This document shows positions 9,212 through 18,889 of a stretch of DNA of 64,000 nt, piece by piece (positions within the stretch are counted from its first letter, which is position 1; each line of letters starts with the position of its first letter). The DNA is from CAYUVH01 sp964448135. GTDB taxonomy: Bacteria > Verrucomicrobiota > Verrucomicrobiia > Limisphaerales > UBA8199. The translations under genes were made by a program, and so were the position numbers. A model generated the notes under the pieces. The model was not told the DNA's origin, made no database searches, and saw only the letters and a list, made by a program, of their open reading frames with translations. The stretch is from positions 72,137 to 136,136 of the forward strand of contig CAYUVH010000029.1 of NCBI GenBank assembly GCA_964448135.1. Reading direction: 5' to 3'.

Positions 9212-11035
9212 TTAGAAGCTGAGCTCGACGCCGAAGTGGGCGCGCTTGTCGATGGGTGGGCCCTGGAAAAACGCGCCGGGAGCGTTCTGGTACTCGGTGT
9301 CCAGTTCCCAGCCGTAGTCAAAGCGTACCGCGCCATAATGGGAAAACTGGTACCGGAAGCCGACGCCAACCGAAAGCAGAATCTCATTGTAAGGCTGGCT
9401 GTAAAGCGGCTGGCGATTGTAGGCGCCGCCGTAATCGCAGAAGACCAGGCCCTGGATCCAATGATGAACGCCCAGTTTCGGGGTGAGATTGCCCAGGTCG
9501 AATTGTTTGGTGCGCAGCTCGTTCACGACCAGGAACCCATAATCACCACTCACGATGCGCTCATCGTAACCGCGCACGGTGTCGTAACCGCCGAGCGTGT
9601 AGGATTCGGTGGCGATCAGCTTGGCGTCCGAAATCTGGCCGGTGAGCCGCGTGAACCAGGTGAAACCGGCGGGTAGCAGCGTCTCGCGGCGCAGTTCCGC
9701 GCGCGCGTAGAGATACCGGGGATTCGAGCCGCGCGCGAATTCGTTGAAGGCCGCGTCCGAGTTTTGTTCGTTGAGGTTACCGGGGCTGTAAAAGCCCTGG
9801 ACGTAAAACGCCGTGCGGCCCCACTGGTCCTTTAACCGGCCATTGTAGCCCAGCATGAACTGGAACACGTCCACATTGTTGGTGGCCAGGAGCGAGCTGG
9901 CCGTGGGTGTCTGGAAGACGAGCGGCGTGTCCGTGTGCTTGAAATCAAACCCGGCGGTCACTTCGTGATCGTACGTGCGCGAATAGCTCAGGGGAATCGC
10001 GTAGCGGAGGCTGCCCTGGGCGAAGGTGCCCTCGCTGTTGTAGGCGCCGAGCACCGGGTTGAGGACGGCGTAATTCGGATTGATGTTCGCATAGGCCCCA
10101 AAAACAGTCAGCTCATGCCGCCACGGCAGCGGGATGGTGTAACTGGCGATGTGCTCGCGAAATTGATCAAAATCAAACGAGGACAGGAACTCATAATTCA
10201 GCCGCTGGTCCAGTCCCGCGACATTCGCCCACTCAAACCCGGCGAACACGCGGTTGTTCCCGATCACCGTGATGCCCGTGTCATCCACGCCGGCAAACGC
10301 CCGCACGGGAAAACGGTCCTCGACGCGGAGTTCGATGTCGGTGCTGCCCAGATCGCCCTGCTTGAAGGTGGCATCCACGGTGCGAAATGTTCCGGAGAAC
10401 GGTTCGTAGCCGAGGCTTTGGTAATTGTTCCGGTTCAACCAGGCAAGCGAGCGGTTTAATTTGTCCTCCGTCACCACCTGGTTGGTTTTCATGTCGAACT
10501 CGCGGAGGATCAGCTTGTCGGAAAACCATTTGTGGTTGGCGTTGGTAACGGTGATGCCGCTGACACGGGCTTCGATCACGGCGATCTGGATCGCGCCGTC
10601 CACGATGTCCTGCTCCGGATAAAACACGTCCACGATGATGTGCCCCTGGTCGCGGCAGTACTTGATGATGTCCACCTGCATCTGGTGGAGCGAATTCGTG
10701 GTGAGCGGCGAGCCAAGGTAATGGCCGAGCATCTTTTCGAATTTCTTGTTTTTCAGAAAAGGCGGGCCTTCGACGGAGACCTTGGTCAGGCCGGAAACGC
10801 CGGTGGGCTGGACGTTGCCCAGCAACTCGGTCGCGGTTTTGGCGTCGGCTTTGGCGCCCACGACGCGGATGCCGCGCAGGACCTCCGCGCCCGCAAGCGG
10901 CGGGGCGGTGTCCGCCGTGGCGGGCGTCTTGTCCGCGCCCAGGGCGGTGGACACGAACAGCGCCACGGCCGAGAAAACGGCGAGCGGCAGCGCCAGAGTG
11001 AATTTGCGGCCTGGCCTGGCACAGATATCAATCAT
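9212..11035 (-). CDS. Two-partner secretion outer-membrane transporter TpsB (ShlB/FhaC/HecB family)
   Basis: 607 residues from the ATG at 11035. A TTG 45 bp further upstream is also in frame but overlaps the end of the preceding gene and delays the signal peptide, so the ATG is preferred. A signal peptide (FTLALPLAVFSAVALFVSTA) precedes POTRA-type domains (about 45-200; e.g. CRDQGHIIVDVFYPEQDIVDG). A 16-strand-type beta-barrel follows, ending in an aromatic residue (HFGVELSF), as is normal for outer-membrane proteins. TpsB proteins export one dedicated TpsA partner. The upstream neighbour is such a TpsA, 31 bp away. Downstream, 24 bp separate it from the T6SS genes. Confidence 0.93.
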   Translation of the reverse strand: MIDICARPGRKFTLALPLAVFSAVALFVSTALGADKTPATADTAPPLAGAEVLRGIRVVGAKADAKTATELLGNVQPTGVSGLTKVSVEGPPFLKNKKFEKMLGHYLGSPLTTNSLHQMQVDIIKYCRDQGHIIVDVFYPEQDIVDGAIQIAVIEARVSGITVTNANHKWFSDKLILREFDMKTNQVVTEDKLNRSLAWLNRNNYQSLGYEPFSGTFRTVDATFKQGDLGSTDIELRVEDRFPVRAFAGVDDTGITVIGNNRVFAGFEWANVAGLDQRLNYEFLSSFDFDQFREHIASYTIPLPWRHELTVFGAYANINPNYAVLNPVLGAYNSEGTFAQGSLRYAIPLSYSRTYDHEVTAGFDFKHTDTPLVFQTPTASSLLATNNVDVFQFMLGYNGRLKDQWGRTAFYVQGFYSPGNLNEQNSDAAFNEFARGSNPRYLYARAELRRETLLPAGFTWFTRLTGQISDAKLIATESYTLGGYDTVRGYDERIVSGDYGFLVVNELRTKQFDLGNLTPKLGVHHWIQGLVFCDYGGAYNRQPLYSQPYNEILLSVGVGFRYQFSHYGAVRFDYGWELDTEYQNAPGAFFQGPPIDKRAHFGVELSF

Positions 11036-11066
11036 AGCGGTTGGGGGATTTGCGGGTTCGACCGGC

Positions 11067-14000
11067 TTATTGCATGGCAACGGGCACCTCGGAGCTGCGG
11101 AGATAAATTCCCGGAATTTCCAGCCCCGTGCCGGTGATGCTCAGCTTGCCGACCGAGGGCCGGTACAACTGCGGCTGGATGGTGGCCAGCACGCGGCGGT
11201 CGGTTTCGGCCACCGCGTCGAAGAGCGAACCGGTATTCAGGAACTTCCCGTTGGGCAGGATATAAATGAAGGCAAACCGATAGCCGTTCGCCGCCAGGCC
11301 CCCGGCGGGATCGAAGCCGGTGCCCACCAGCGTGGCGTCGGCACCTAGCGTAATCAGTCCGTTAAACGTTTGCAGGCCCGTGGTGATGATGGCCGGGCTA
11401 TCCTCGGAACCACCGCCAGGCACGGAAATCATGATGGGACCGCTCTCGGTGAAATTGCGAACTCCGCCGATGGGGCCCGTGAGCAAAGTGCCCGCCGTGC
11501 TGCCGACGGTGAAATTGAAGCCTCCGCCCGCCACGCCGTTGAGGTGGATCTGCGATCCGTGCATCGAGGTGTCACCGGTCAGCGAAATCGGGCTGCTGTA
11601 AGTCTGCGCTCCGCTGGTGGTAATCGTGCCGCGCATGGAGGCGGCTCCGACGATGGCGAAATCGCCGCTGCCAGACAGGCCATTGTTGAGCGCCACCGAC
11701 GAACCTTGCAGCGTCGAGCTGTTCAACAAGACGACCTGGCCATTGTAAGTCTGGCTCCCGGAGGTCGTGAAATTTCCGTTCAGATTTATGTTCCGCGACG
11801 ACGTGAAATTATGCACATTCACCAGCGTGCCCGGAATTGTGAACGGCGTGCTGAAGTCCAGCAGGAGGTCATGGTTTTGAGCGTTCAACCCGCTGCCTAG
11901 GATGAGCGCATTGCCGTGCAGATCGGTATTGCCGGTGAGGAGGACCGGGCCGTTAAACTGTTGGTTGCCGGTGGTGTGGATGGAGGTGGCGAGGCTCGCG
12001 TTGCCACTGTTGTTCACCAGCAGCGAACCCCCGGTGACGTTCTTGGTCAGGCTCAGGGTGGTGACGTTGAAAGTGATGTCGCCGGAGCCCGTGTTGAGGC
12101 TCTGATTGTCCACGGTGGCGGCACCCGCAGTGAGCGTCAGGTCGCCGCCGCTGGTCGTGCCGCGGAGATCCACGGTGGTGCCTGCGTCCTGATTGATAAA
12201 GGTGTCACCCCCGCTCCGGTTCAAGGCGATGGAGTTTACCTTCGTGTTCAAAGCGGTCCCGCTGCTGCCGACATCACCACTGCCATTAAGCGCCAAGGCA
12301 TTGGCGCTCAGTGTGCCCGCGGAACCAATCACTGCGCCACCGAGTGTCACGTTGCCTGCGCCGGCATTGAGCCCTCCCGCGGCAAGCGTGGTTGCCCCGG
12401 CGTCGGTCAGATCAAGGTTCCCGCCACTGAACGTTCCCGAGAGTGTCAGGCCATCCGCCTCGCTCGCAAAAGTATCGCCGCCGGTCTTGTTGTCCACGAG
12501 GGCCGTCACCGCGGTGTTGAGACGAGTGCCACTGCTGCCAACGTTGCCGTTGCCATTGAGCGTCAGAGTTCCGCCCGCAAGCGTGCCGGCCGAAGCGACC
12601 ACCGCGCCGCCCAGTGTCACGTTGCCGCCGCCCGCATTGAAGCCACCCGCCGAGAGCGTGGTCGCGCCCGCGTCATTCAAGTCCAGGTTGCCGCCGGTCA
12701 GCGCTCCGGAAAGAGTCAAACCATCGGCTTCACTAACATAGGTGTCGCCGCCGCTCTTGTTGTCCACGAGGGAAGCAACCGCGGTATTGAGGCGGGTGCC
12801 ACCCGAACCAACGTTACCATTGCCGTTGAGGGTCAGGGTATTGGCCGAAAGCGAACCAGCCGAGGCCACAACGGCGCCACCCAAAGTCACGTCGCCACCG
12901 CCCGCGTTAAAGCCACCAGCTGAAAGCGTTGTCGCTCCGGCGTCTACGAGGTCCAGGTTGCCACCTGTCAGAGTGCCCGAGAGGGTCAGGCCATCCGCTT
13001 CGCTGATGAAAGTGTTGCCGCCGCTCTTGTTGTCCACCAGCGCGGTAAGCGCCGTGTTCAACCGGGTGCCGCTCGATCCCACGTTGCCGCCGCCGTTGAG
13101 GTTCAGCGTTCCACCTGAAAGCGTTCCGGCCGACCCCGCCACCGCACCGGCCAGCGTCACATTGCCCGCTCCGGCGTTGAATCCCCCTGCCGAAAGCGTG
13201 GTGGTTCCGGCATCCACGACGTCGAGGTTGCCGCCGGTCAGCGCGCCGGAAAGCGTCAGGCCGTCAGCTTCGCTGATGAAAGTGTCGCCAGCAGTCTTGT
13301 TGTCGGCGAGCGTCGCAATCGCCGTGTTCAAGCGAGCGCCGCTCGCACCGACATTGCCGTTGCCATTGAGAGTCAGCGTATTTGCAGAGAGCGTCCCGGC
13401 CGAGGCGATCACCGCGCCATACAGCGTCACATTTCCAGCGCCGGCATCAAATCCCGCGCCCGATAGCGTCGTCGCGCCCACATCAAAAAGATCGAGGTTG
13501 CCGCCCGTCAACGTGCCCAAGAGCGTCAACCCGTCCGCTTCGTTGATGAACGTATCGCCACTGCTCTTGTTGTCCACGAGGGAATTGACCGCGGTATTCA
13601 ACCGCGTGCCGCCCGAACCCACGTTCCCGCTGCCGTTCAACGTCAGGGAACTTGCGGCAATGGTGCCCGCCGAGCCAATCACCGCGCCGCCCAACGTCAC
13701 ATTGCCCGCGCCGGCATTCAAACCGCCCGCCGCCAGAGTGGTCGCGCCAGCGTCGGTCAGGTCCAGATCGCCGCCCGAGAATGTGCCGGAAAGCGTCAGC
13801 CCATTGGCTTCGCTGACGAACGTGTTCCCGCCGGTTTTGTTGTCCACCAGCGCGTTGACGTCCGTGCTCAAGCGCGCGCCGCTGGAGCCCACATTGCCAT
13901 TGCCCGCGAGCGTCAGTGTGCCGCCCGAAAGCGTGCCCGCCGAACCGATCACCGCGCCATCGAGGCTTACGTTCCCGGCGCCCGCATTAAAGCCTGCACC

Positions 14001-17000
14001 GGAGAGCGTCGTGGCGCCGGCATCAACCAGATCGAGATTCCCGCCGCCAAGAGTGCCCGAGAGCGTCAGGCCGTCAGCTTCGCTAATGAACGTGTCGCCC
14101 GCGGTCTTGTTGTCCACGAGGGCGCCGACGGCCGTGTTCAGGCGAGTGCCGCCGGAGCCGACGTTGCCGTTGCCGGTCAGGGTGAGTGTTCCGCCCGACA
14201 AGGTGCCGGCTGAACCCACCACCGCGCCGTCCAGAGCCACGTTGCCTCCGCCCGCGTTCAAGCCACCGGCTGCCAGCGTGGTCGCGCCGCCGTCCACGAG
14301 GTCGAGGTTGCCGCCGGTCATCGTGCCCGAGAGCGTCAGGCCATTGGCTTCATTGACGAACGTGTCGCCGCCGCTCTTGTTATCGACCAGCGCGGCGACA
14401 TCGGTCTGGAGTCGTGTGCCGGGCGAGCCCACGTTATTTCCACCATTCAAGGTCAGAGTGCCCGCCGTAAGCGTACCGGCCGAACCAACCACTCCGCCGC
14501 CGAGGGTCACATTGCCGGCGCCGGCATTGAAACCGCCCGCCGCCAGCGTCGTGGAGCCCGCCGTTTCGGCCAGGTCCAGATTGCCGCCCGTCAGGGTGCC
14601 CGAAAGCGTCAGACCGTCGGCTTCAGTGATGAAGGCATCGCCGGCGCTCTTGTTGTCCACGAGATTTCCAACCGCCGTGTTGAGGTGGGTGCCGCTCGAA
14701 CCCACATTGCCGTTGCCCGTGAGTGTCAGGGTGTCGCCGGACAAAGTGCCGGAAGAACCCGCCACCGCGCCGTCGAGCGTCACATTCCCGGCGCCGGCAT
14801 TCAATCCGCCCGCCGCCAGGGTGGTGGTTCCCCCGTCCACCAGATCGAGGTTGCCCCCGGTCACGGTGCCGGACAGCGTCAGCCCATCCGCTTCGTTGAC
14901 GAACGTGTCGCCGCTGCTCTTGTTGTCCGCGAGGTTCGCGACGGATGTTTTCAGGCGCGTGCCACTGGAGCCCACATTGCCATCACCGTTGAGCGTCAGC
15001 GTCCCGCCCGAAAGTGTTCCGGCCGAAGCGGTGACCGCGCCGCCAAGGGTGACGTTGCCGCTGGCGGCATCGAATCCGCCGGCGGCCAGTGTTGTGGCTC
15101 CGGCGGTCTCAGCGAGATCAAGATTTCCACCCGTCAGCGTTCCCGAAAGCGTGAGGCCGTTGGCTTCAGTAATGAAGGTGTCGCCGCCGCTTTTGTTGTC
15201 CACCAAGGCGGTGACCGTGGTGTTTAGGCGATTGCCGCTGGAGCCGACGTTGCCGCTGCCCGTCAAGGTGAGCGTGGCGCCGGAGAGCGTCCCACCGCCC
15301 GACGCATCCAGCGCGCTGTTAATCGCCAGGCCGCCGCCGGTCGTGCTCACATTCGCATTCAACTTGATTCCGCCGGCCGCGGTAAAACTCAAGTCGCCAC
15401 CCGAGTTATTCTGGATGCTGGCGTTCACGTTGAGCGCGCCCACGGCATCGAGCGACAACGTGCGCGTGCTGCCCAGGTTGCCGGACGCGGCGTTCACATT
15501 GATATCTCCCGCCTGCCCGTTATCCGGGCTGCCCGAAGTCGTAACGGTCACGTCGCCGCCGGTCAGGGCGTTCTTGATCGAAGTCCAGGTAAGCACCGAT
15601 CCCCCACCGTTTGGCTCAAACGTAGTGGGGCCGGCCGGGCCGCCAGAGACGTTGTTGTCGGCGGAGTTGTCAATTGTCAGATCAGTGAACGGGTCCAGCA
15701 ATAAACTGCCGGCACGGCCATGAGGAGCGAGGGCGTCAAACGAGCCTTGAAAGTCGAGTGACCGCGCGCCGGAGATCTCCACGCGGCCACCGTTCCCGGC
15801 GATCGCGCCACCTTGCGCGCTAACGGATCCATAAAAGCGAGTGGTGTCATCCGACCAGACCACGACGTCGCCGCCGTTGCCCCTCGTGAGAGCATCAGCC
15901 TTGATCTGTGCATTCGGACCGACATATGCCGCCTGGGCATTGGCCACGTCTGGATTGGCGCCATGGAAACCGCCGCCGATTTGCGCCGTGCCGCCGCCGG
16001 CGTCACCGCTCACGTCCACCAAGGCATCATCGAACAACCCGACATGATCGCCGATGATTTGCACCGCGCCGCCCTTGGTGCCGGCCGCGTCGCCGCGCGC
16101 GGAGATTGTTCCTGAGTCGAGGACCGTCGCGGGCGAATCCGCATTATGACCGGCATCCACGACGATCCGGCCGCCGGAGCCATCCGCATTCTGCGCGATG
16201 AGCGAGCCGGTGTTTTGGATATTGCCGCCGCCGGCGCGCAGGGAGATGCGGCCGTTATTATTGACGATGCCCGTCGCGCGCACCGCGCCGCCGTTGTTGA
16301 TGGCCAGCGCGTAAATATTTCCGCCCGCGGCCTTCAATTCCGCCGACACGGCGTTGATCGTGCCGCCAACCGTGTTTTCGACCCCGACCGCCGCGCCCGT
16401 CCCCGGAATACCGGCCTGGACACTGAGATGTTCGGACCCGCCCTGTACGAGGGTGACGTCGCTGCCGGCGGCCAGACCCGCGACATTGCCGGCGTTAATC
16501 TGGCCGGAATTTCTCACCGTGTGGGCAATCATGTAAACGTCGCCCAGTGCACTGATGCTGCCGCGATTCTCGACCCCGGCCGTGGAGTTACCCGTGAAAC
16601 GAAGGGGGCCACCCTGGCCGAGCGAATCCTCAGGGTTGGCCAGGTTCAACGTGGTGGCGACCAACCCACCCACGCTGATTTGCGCGCCGGGCATGAACAG
16701 GATGCCGCTGGGATTGAGAATCATCACGGTGCCGCCGACCGGTCCGTTGGGTCCGATGGTGGAGCGCAGCATGCCGGCGATAACAGACGGGTTGCCGATA
16801 TTAACGCGGTTCAGGACGACCGAGTTGGCGCCCGCCGCGCCATTGAACTGGAACAGCGTGGTCTCGCCTGCGCCTATATTGAAGCTCCCCCAATTAATAA
16901 TGGCGCGACCGCTGGTCTGACTGACCGTGAGGAGGTTGCCGGAATTGAGGATGGTGGCGGCGCCGCTGGAAACCACTCCATTTAAAGGGTTTGCGCAAAC

Positions 17001-17063
17001 GGAAAACTGCCCCAGGAACAAAGCCCAACTAACGCCGAAAGACCAACAAGCTATTTTTTTCAT
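11067..17063 (-). CDS. Two-partner secretion exoprotein TpsA (filamentous-haemagglutinin-like) with tandem repeats
   Basis: 1998 residues. A signal peptide (MKKIACWSFGVSWALFLGQF) is followed by a TPS secretion domain (about 25-240) with the characteristic NPSGILFMPGAQISVGGLVA motif, which corresponds to the NPNGI region of FHA-like proteins. The centre holds eleven repeats of 90-91 residues plus a diverged twelfth, predicted to extend a beta-helix. The C-terminal part has a second, weaker series of 'SGAQTYS/TTGLQTFNG' repeats. No toxin, RHS or CDI-type C-terminal domain is visible, so an adhesin or surface-fibre role is more likely than a contact-dependent toxin. The cognate transporter follows. 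Codon use is GC-rich like its neighbours. Confidence 0.93.
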   Translation of the reverse strand: MKKIACWSFGVSWALFLGQFSVCANPLNGVVSSGAATILNSGNLLTVSQTSGRAIINWGSFNIGAGETTLFQFNGAAGANSVVLNRVNIGNPSVIAGMLRSTIGPNGPVGGTVMILNPSGILFMPGAQISVGGLVATTLNLANPEDSLGQGGPLRFTGNSTAGVENRGSISALGDVYMIAHTVRNSGQINAGNVAGLAAGSDVTLVQGGSEHLSVQAGIPGTGAAVGVENTVGGTINAVSAELKAAGGNIYALAINNGGAVRATGIVNNNGRISLRAGGGNIQNTGSLIAQNADGSGGRIVVDAGHNADSPATVLDSGTISARGDAAGTKGGAVQIIGDHVGLFDDALVDVSGDAGGGTAQIGGGFHGANPDVANAQAAYVGPNAQIKADALTRGNGGDVVVWSDDTTRFYGSVSAQGGAIAGNGGRVEISGARSLDFQGSFDALAPHGRAGSLLLDPFTDLTIDNSADNNVSGGPAGPTTFEPNGGGSVLTWTSIKNALTGGDVTVTTSGSPDNGQAGDINVNAASGNLGSTRTLSLDAVGALNVNASIQNNSGGDLSFTAAGGIKLNANVSTTGGGLAINSALDASGGGTLSGATLTLTGSGNVGSSGNRLNTTVTALVDNKSGGDTFITEANGLTLSGTLTGGNLDLAETAGATTLAAGGFDAASGNVTLGGAVTASAGTLSGGTLTLNGDGNVGSSGTRLKTSVANLADNKSSGDTFVNEADGLTLSGTVTGGNLDLVDGGTTTLAAGGLNAGAGNVTLDGAVAGSSGTLSGDTLTLTGNGNVGSSGTHLNTAVGNLVDNKSAGDAFITEADGLTLSGTLTGGNLDLAETAGSTTLAAGGFNAGAGNVTLGGGVVGSAGTLTAGTLTLNGGNNVGSPGTRLQTDVAALVDNKSGGDTFVNEANGLTLSGTMTGGNLDLVDGGATTLAAGGLNAGGGNVALDGAVVGSAGTLSGGTLTLTGNGNVGSGGTRLNTAVGALVDNKTAGDTFISEADGLTLSGTLGGGNLDLVDAGATTLSGAGFNAGAGNVSLDGAVIGSAGTLSGGTLTLAGNGNVGSSGARLSTDVNALVDNKTGGNTFVSEANGLTLSGTFSGGDLDLTDAGATTLAAGGLNAGAGNVTLGGAVIGSAGTIAASSLTLNGSGNVGSGGTRLNTAVNSLVDNKSSGDTFINEADGLTLLGTLTGGNLDLFDVGATTLSGAGFDAGAGNVTLYGAVIASAGTLSANTLTLNGNGNVGASGARLNTAIATLADNKTAGDTFISEADGLTLSGALTGGNLDVVDAGTTTLSAGGFNAGAGNVTLAGAVAGSAGTLSGGTLNLNGGGNVGSSGTRLNTALTALVDNKSGGNTFISEADGLTLSGTLTGGNLDLVDAGATTLSAGGFNAGGGDVTLGGAVVASAGSLSANTLTLNGNGNVGSGGTRLNTAVASLVDNKSGGDTYVSEADGLTLSGALTGGNLDLNDAGATTLSAGGFNAGGGNVTLGGAVVASAGTLAGGTLTLNGNGNVGSSGTRLNTAVTALVDNKTGGDTFASEADGLTLSGTFSGGNLDLTDAGATTLAAGGLNAGAGNVTLGGAVIGSAGTLSANALALNGSGDVGSSGTALNTKVNSIALNRSGGDTFINQDAGTTVDLRGTTSGGDLTLTAGAATVDNQSLNTGSGDITFNVTTLSLTKNVTGGSLLVNNSGNASLATSIHTTGNQQFNGPVLLTGNTDLHGNALILGSGLNAQNHDLLLDFSTPFTIPGTLVNVHNFTSSRNINLNGNFTTSGSQTYNGQVVLLNSSTLQGSSVALNNGLSGSGDFAIVGAASMRGTITTSGAQTYSSPISLTGDTSMHGSQIHLNGVAGGGFNFTVGSTAGTLLTGPIGGVRNFTESGPIMISVPGGGSEDSPAIITTGLQTFNGLITLGADATLVGTGFDPAGGLAANGYRFAFIYILPNGKFLNTGSLFDAVAETDRRVLATIQPQLYRPSVGKLSITGTGLEIPGIYLRSSEVPVAMQ
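12270..15245 (-). repeat. Eleven tandem 270-273 bp repeats inside tpsA
   Basis: Each unit encodes 90 or 91 residues with the pattern GSSGTRLNT..(A/T)LVDNK, then EADGLTLSGTLTGGNLDL, ATTLAAGG and NVTLGGAV.GSAGTLSGGT. Copies differ by several substitutions each, so this is an old protein repeat rather than a recent DNA duplication. The unit length and Gly/Asn/Leu pattern suit stacked beta-helix turns. A twelfth unit (about 12050-12270) is diverged. Because the repeats are biased in codon use, long open frames occur on the opposite strand and should not be taken as genes. Confidence 0.9.
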
Positions 17064-17392
17064 AACACGCTCGCTTTGCGGTTTTGGGAACTTCTATCGG
17101 CAGTTATATGGCTTCCAGGGATTTACGTCAAGGGGACCTTCGGATTTAAACAATGCGATAAAACACGTCAGGAGGTGTTCCCGGTTCCGCCGGGGCCATC
17201 GCCCGACTTTTTGATTTCAAAGATCAGCGCGGCAATATTTTCGTCGCGACGAGATGGCTGCATCACTCGCGGTGCGATTAAAGCATAAAGGGACCAAAAA
17301 TAATCTCCCACGGTGGGAGTTTCTCCCGTGACCGAATTGAAAGAAATCGGGAGGTCGTTGAAACACCGCCGGTGAAGTGTTAGCTGTTTTCA
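17064..17392. other. Divergent intergenic region between tpsA and an MFS gene
   Basis: This 329-bp stretch has no convincing gene. It must contain the promoters of the minus-strand tps/T6SS run and of the plus-strand MFS gene, but no clear -35/-10 pair was identified. It holds a palindromic repeat at 17297-17332 that recurs at 49149-49184. Confidence 0.6.
17297..17332 (-). repeat. 36-bp bi-hairpin palindromic repeat, copy 1
   Basis: On the minus strand the element is identical over 36 bp to plus-strand positions 49149-49184. Its core CTCCCACCGTGGGAG (17305-17319) is a 7-bp inverted repeat around one base. The same CTCCC can instead pair with GGGAG across AAA (17315-17327). The two stems therefore compete. 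It lies about 60 bp before the MFS start codon. Confidence 0.85.
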
Positions 17393-18778
17393 GTGTCCGA
17401 CGGCCCAAAAACTTCAACTCCCTCGGCGATTGGGAAGTCGCTGGCTGTTTTCCGGCACCGGCCGTTCTTGATTTTCTGGATCGGCGCCTGCATCTCGAAC
17501 ACCGGCAATTGGACGGAGAACGCCGCGCAGAGTTGGGCGGTGACCAGCCAGACGGCCGGCAACCCCCACCAAGGCCTGCTGGTGGAGATTCTGCAGTTTG
17601 CGGATTTTTGTCCGGTGCTCCTGCTGGCCCTGATCGCGGGAGTAATCGCGGACCGGGTGGATCGCAAGGCCTGGTTGATCACGCTGCAGACGGCGGCGTG
17701 CGTACTCGGCGCCGGACTGGCGGTGTCGGCCTTCATGGGTTGGGCGACGCCGTGGGTGGTGATCGCCTTCACGTTTCTGGAAGGGATCATCTGGGCGCTC
17801 AACGGCCCGGTGTTTCTTTCCGTGGTGCCGAACCTGGTGCCGCGCGCGGAGTTGAGCCCGGCGCTCGCGCTGAACTCCGTGCAATTCAACATGGCCCGGC
17901 TCTGCGGCCCCATGGTGGCGGCGTGGTTGATCGGCGTCATCGGCATCGCCGGCGCATTTGCCTTCAATGCCTGCACCTTCCTCCCGCTGTTGCTCGCGCT
18001 CTTTTTCGCCATTCCGAAAATTCCACCGCCCGCACGGCCCAACGGCGGCTCGATGTACCACGACATCCGGGAAGGATTGAAGTTCGTCTGGACCAGTCCC
18101 GGCACCCGGCGGCTGACCATCATGGGAATTACGTTCATGTTTTTCGCCGCCCCGTTGCAGGGACTGCTGCCCGTGTTCGCGCAAAGCGTTCTCAAAGGCG
18201 GCCCGGGGCTGTTCGGCTTGATGCTGTCCGCCATCGGGCTGGGTTCCATCCTGGGAGCGCTCCTGCTCTCGTGCATTCCATCTTACTATCCCCGCCACCA
18301 TCTCATTCCGCTGGCCATGTGCGGTTTCGCGGTCATCGGGCTGCTTTTCAGTCTTTCGACCATTCCGGCCTTGAGCCTGCTTATCCTGGTCGCCAATGGC
18401 TGCTTCTGGTTGCTGAGCCTCAACCCGAGCAATACCGCCAATCAACTGCTCGCCACCGATGCCAACCGCGGCCGCGTCCTATCGGTCATGCTGCTGGCGC
18501 AACAGGGCGGAATGCCGCTCGGCCATTTGTTCGCAGGATTTCTGACGCATTACCTGTCGCCGCCCTGGGTGCTGCGGCTGATGCTGGGCACGTTGCTGAT
18601 TCTGATGCTGGGATTTTTGTTCAAGCGTGAACCGGCGATCGACGCGATGGCCCGGCGACACCTGGCGCCACGGACATTTTGGGGCAGCTTCTGGGAAGCC
18701 ATCACCGCCGCGTCGCATCGGCCGGCGTACCCTGCTGAGATCGCAGTCACCCCCGAAAAAGACACGAAATCCGGATAG
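17393..18778 (+). CDS. MFS transporter (MFS_3 / EntS-like exporter)
   Basis: 461 residues from a GTG start. Sequence shows about twelve hydrophobic segments and the family-typical opening 'RHRPFLIFWIGACISNTGNW' and 'LIAGVIADRVDRKAWLI' (the MFS loop 2-3 motif). Members of this family export siderophores or drugs; the substrate here is unknown. It is separated from its neighbours by 329 bp upstream and 111 bp downstream, so it is probably monocistronic. Confidence 0.85.
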   Translation: MSDGPKTSTPSAIGKSLAVFRHRPFLIFWIGACISNTGNWTENAAQSWAVTSQTAGNPHQGLLVEILQFADFCPVLLLALIAGVIADRVDRKAWLITLQTAACVLGAGLAVSAFMGWATPWVVIAFTFLEGIIWALNGPVFLSVVPNLVPRAELSPALALNSVQFNMARLCGPMVAAWLIGVIGIAGAFAFNACTFLPLLLALFFAIPKIPPPARPNGGSMYHDIREGLKFVWTSPGTRRLTIMGITFMFFAAPLQGLLPVFAQSVLKGGPGLFGLMLSAIGLGSILGALLLSCIPSYYPRHHLIPLAMCGFAVIGLLFSLSTIPALSLLILVANGCFWLLSLNPSNTANQLLATDANRGRVLSVMLLAQQGGMPLGHLFAGFLTHYLSPPWVLRLMLGTLLILMLGFLFKREPAIDAMARRHLAPRTFWGSFWEAITAASHRPAYPAEIAVTPEKDTKSG

Positions 18779-18889
18779 CCTCGTCATTAGCCAGCGGTGA
18801 CCGGGCTCCCCTCCCTCGTACACTCGAAAGCGCTGGACGGTGGCGGAGTCGCGCAACCATGATGAACGCGAGTCTGAGTTGCATTCTGT

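Noticed and set aside
7211..9676. An 821-codon plus-strand frame opposite tssK, the unknown gene and tpsB
   Set aside because: It crosses three well-supported minus-strand genes and its translation has no recognisable domain; it is a GC-rich antisense shadow.
12270..15245. Possible CRISPR or assembly-collapsed tandem repeat
   Set aside because: Units are 270-273 bp, protein-coding and diverged from one another; there are no short identical repeats with unique spacers.
12742..15723. A 993-codon open frame on the plus strand, opposite tpsA
   Set aside because: It is antisense to the repeat array. Its Pro/Val/Ser-rich repetitive translation follows from the codon bias of tpsA repeats, and there is no start signal or domain.
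11067..17063. Contact-dependent inhibition (CdiA-type) toxin
   Set aside because: There is no VENN-type boundary, no toxin-like C-terminal domain and no small immunity gene after it; the next gene is the transporter.
17297..17332. Rho-independent terminator
   Set aside because: The element lies upstream of both flanking start codons, not after a gene, and an identical copy lies before another gene; a repeat is the better call.
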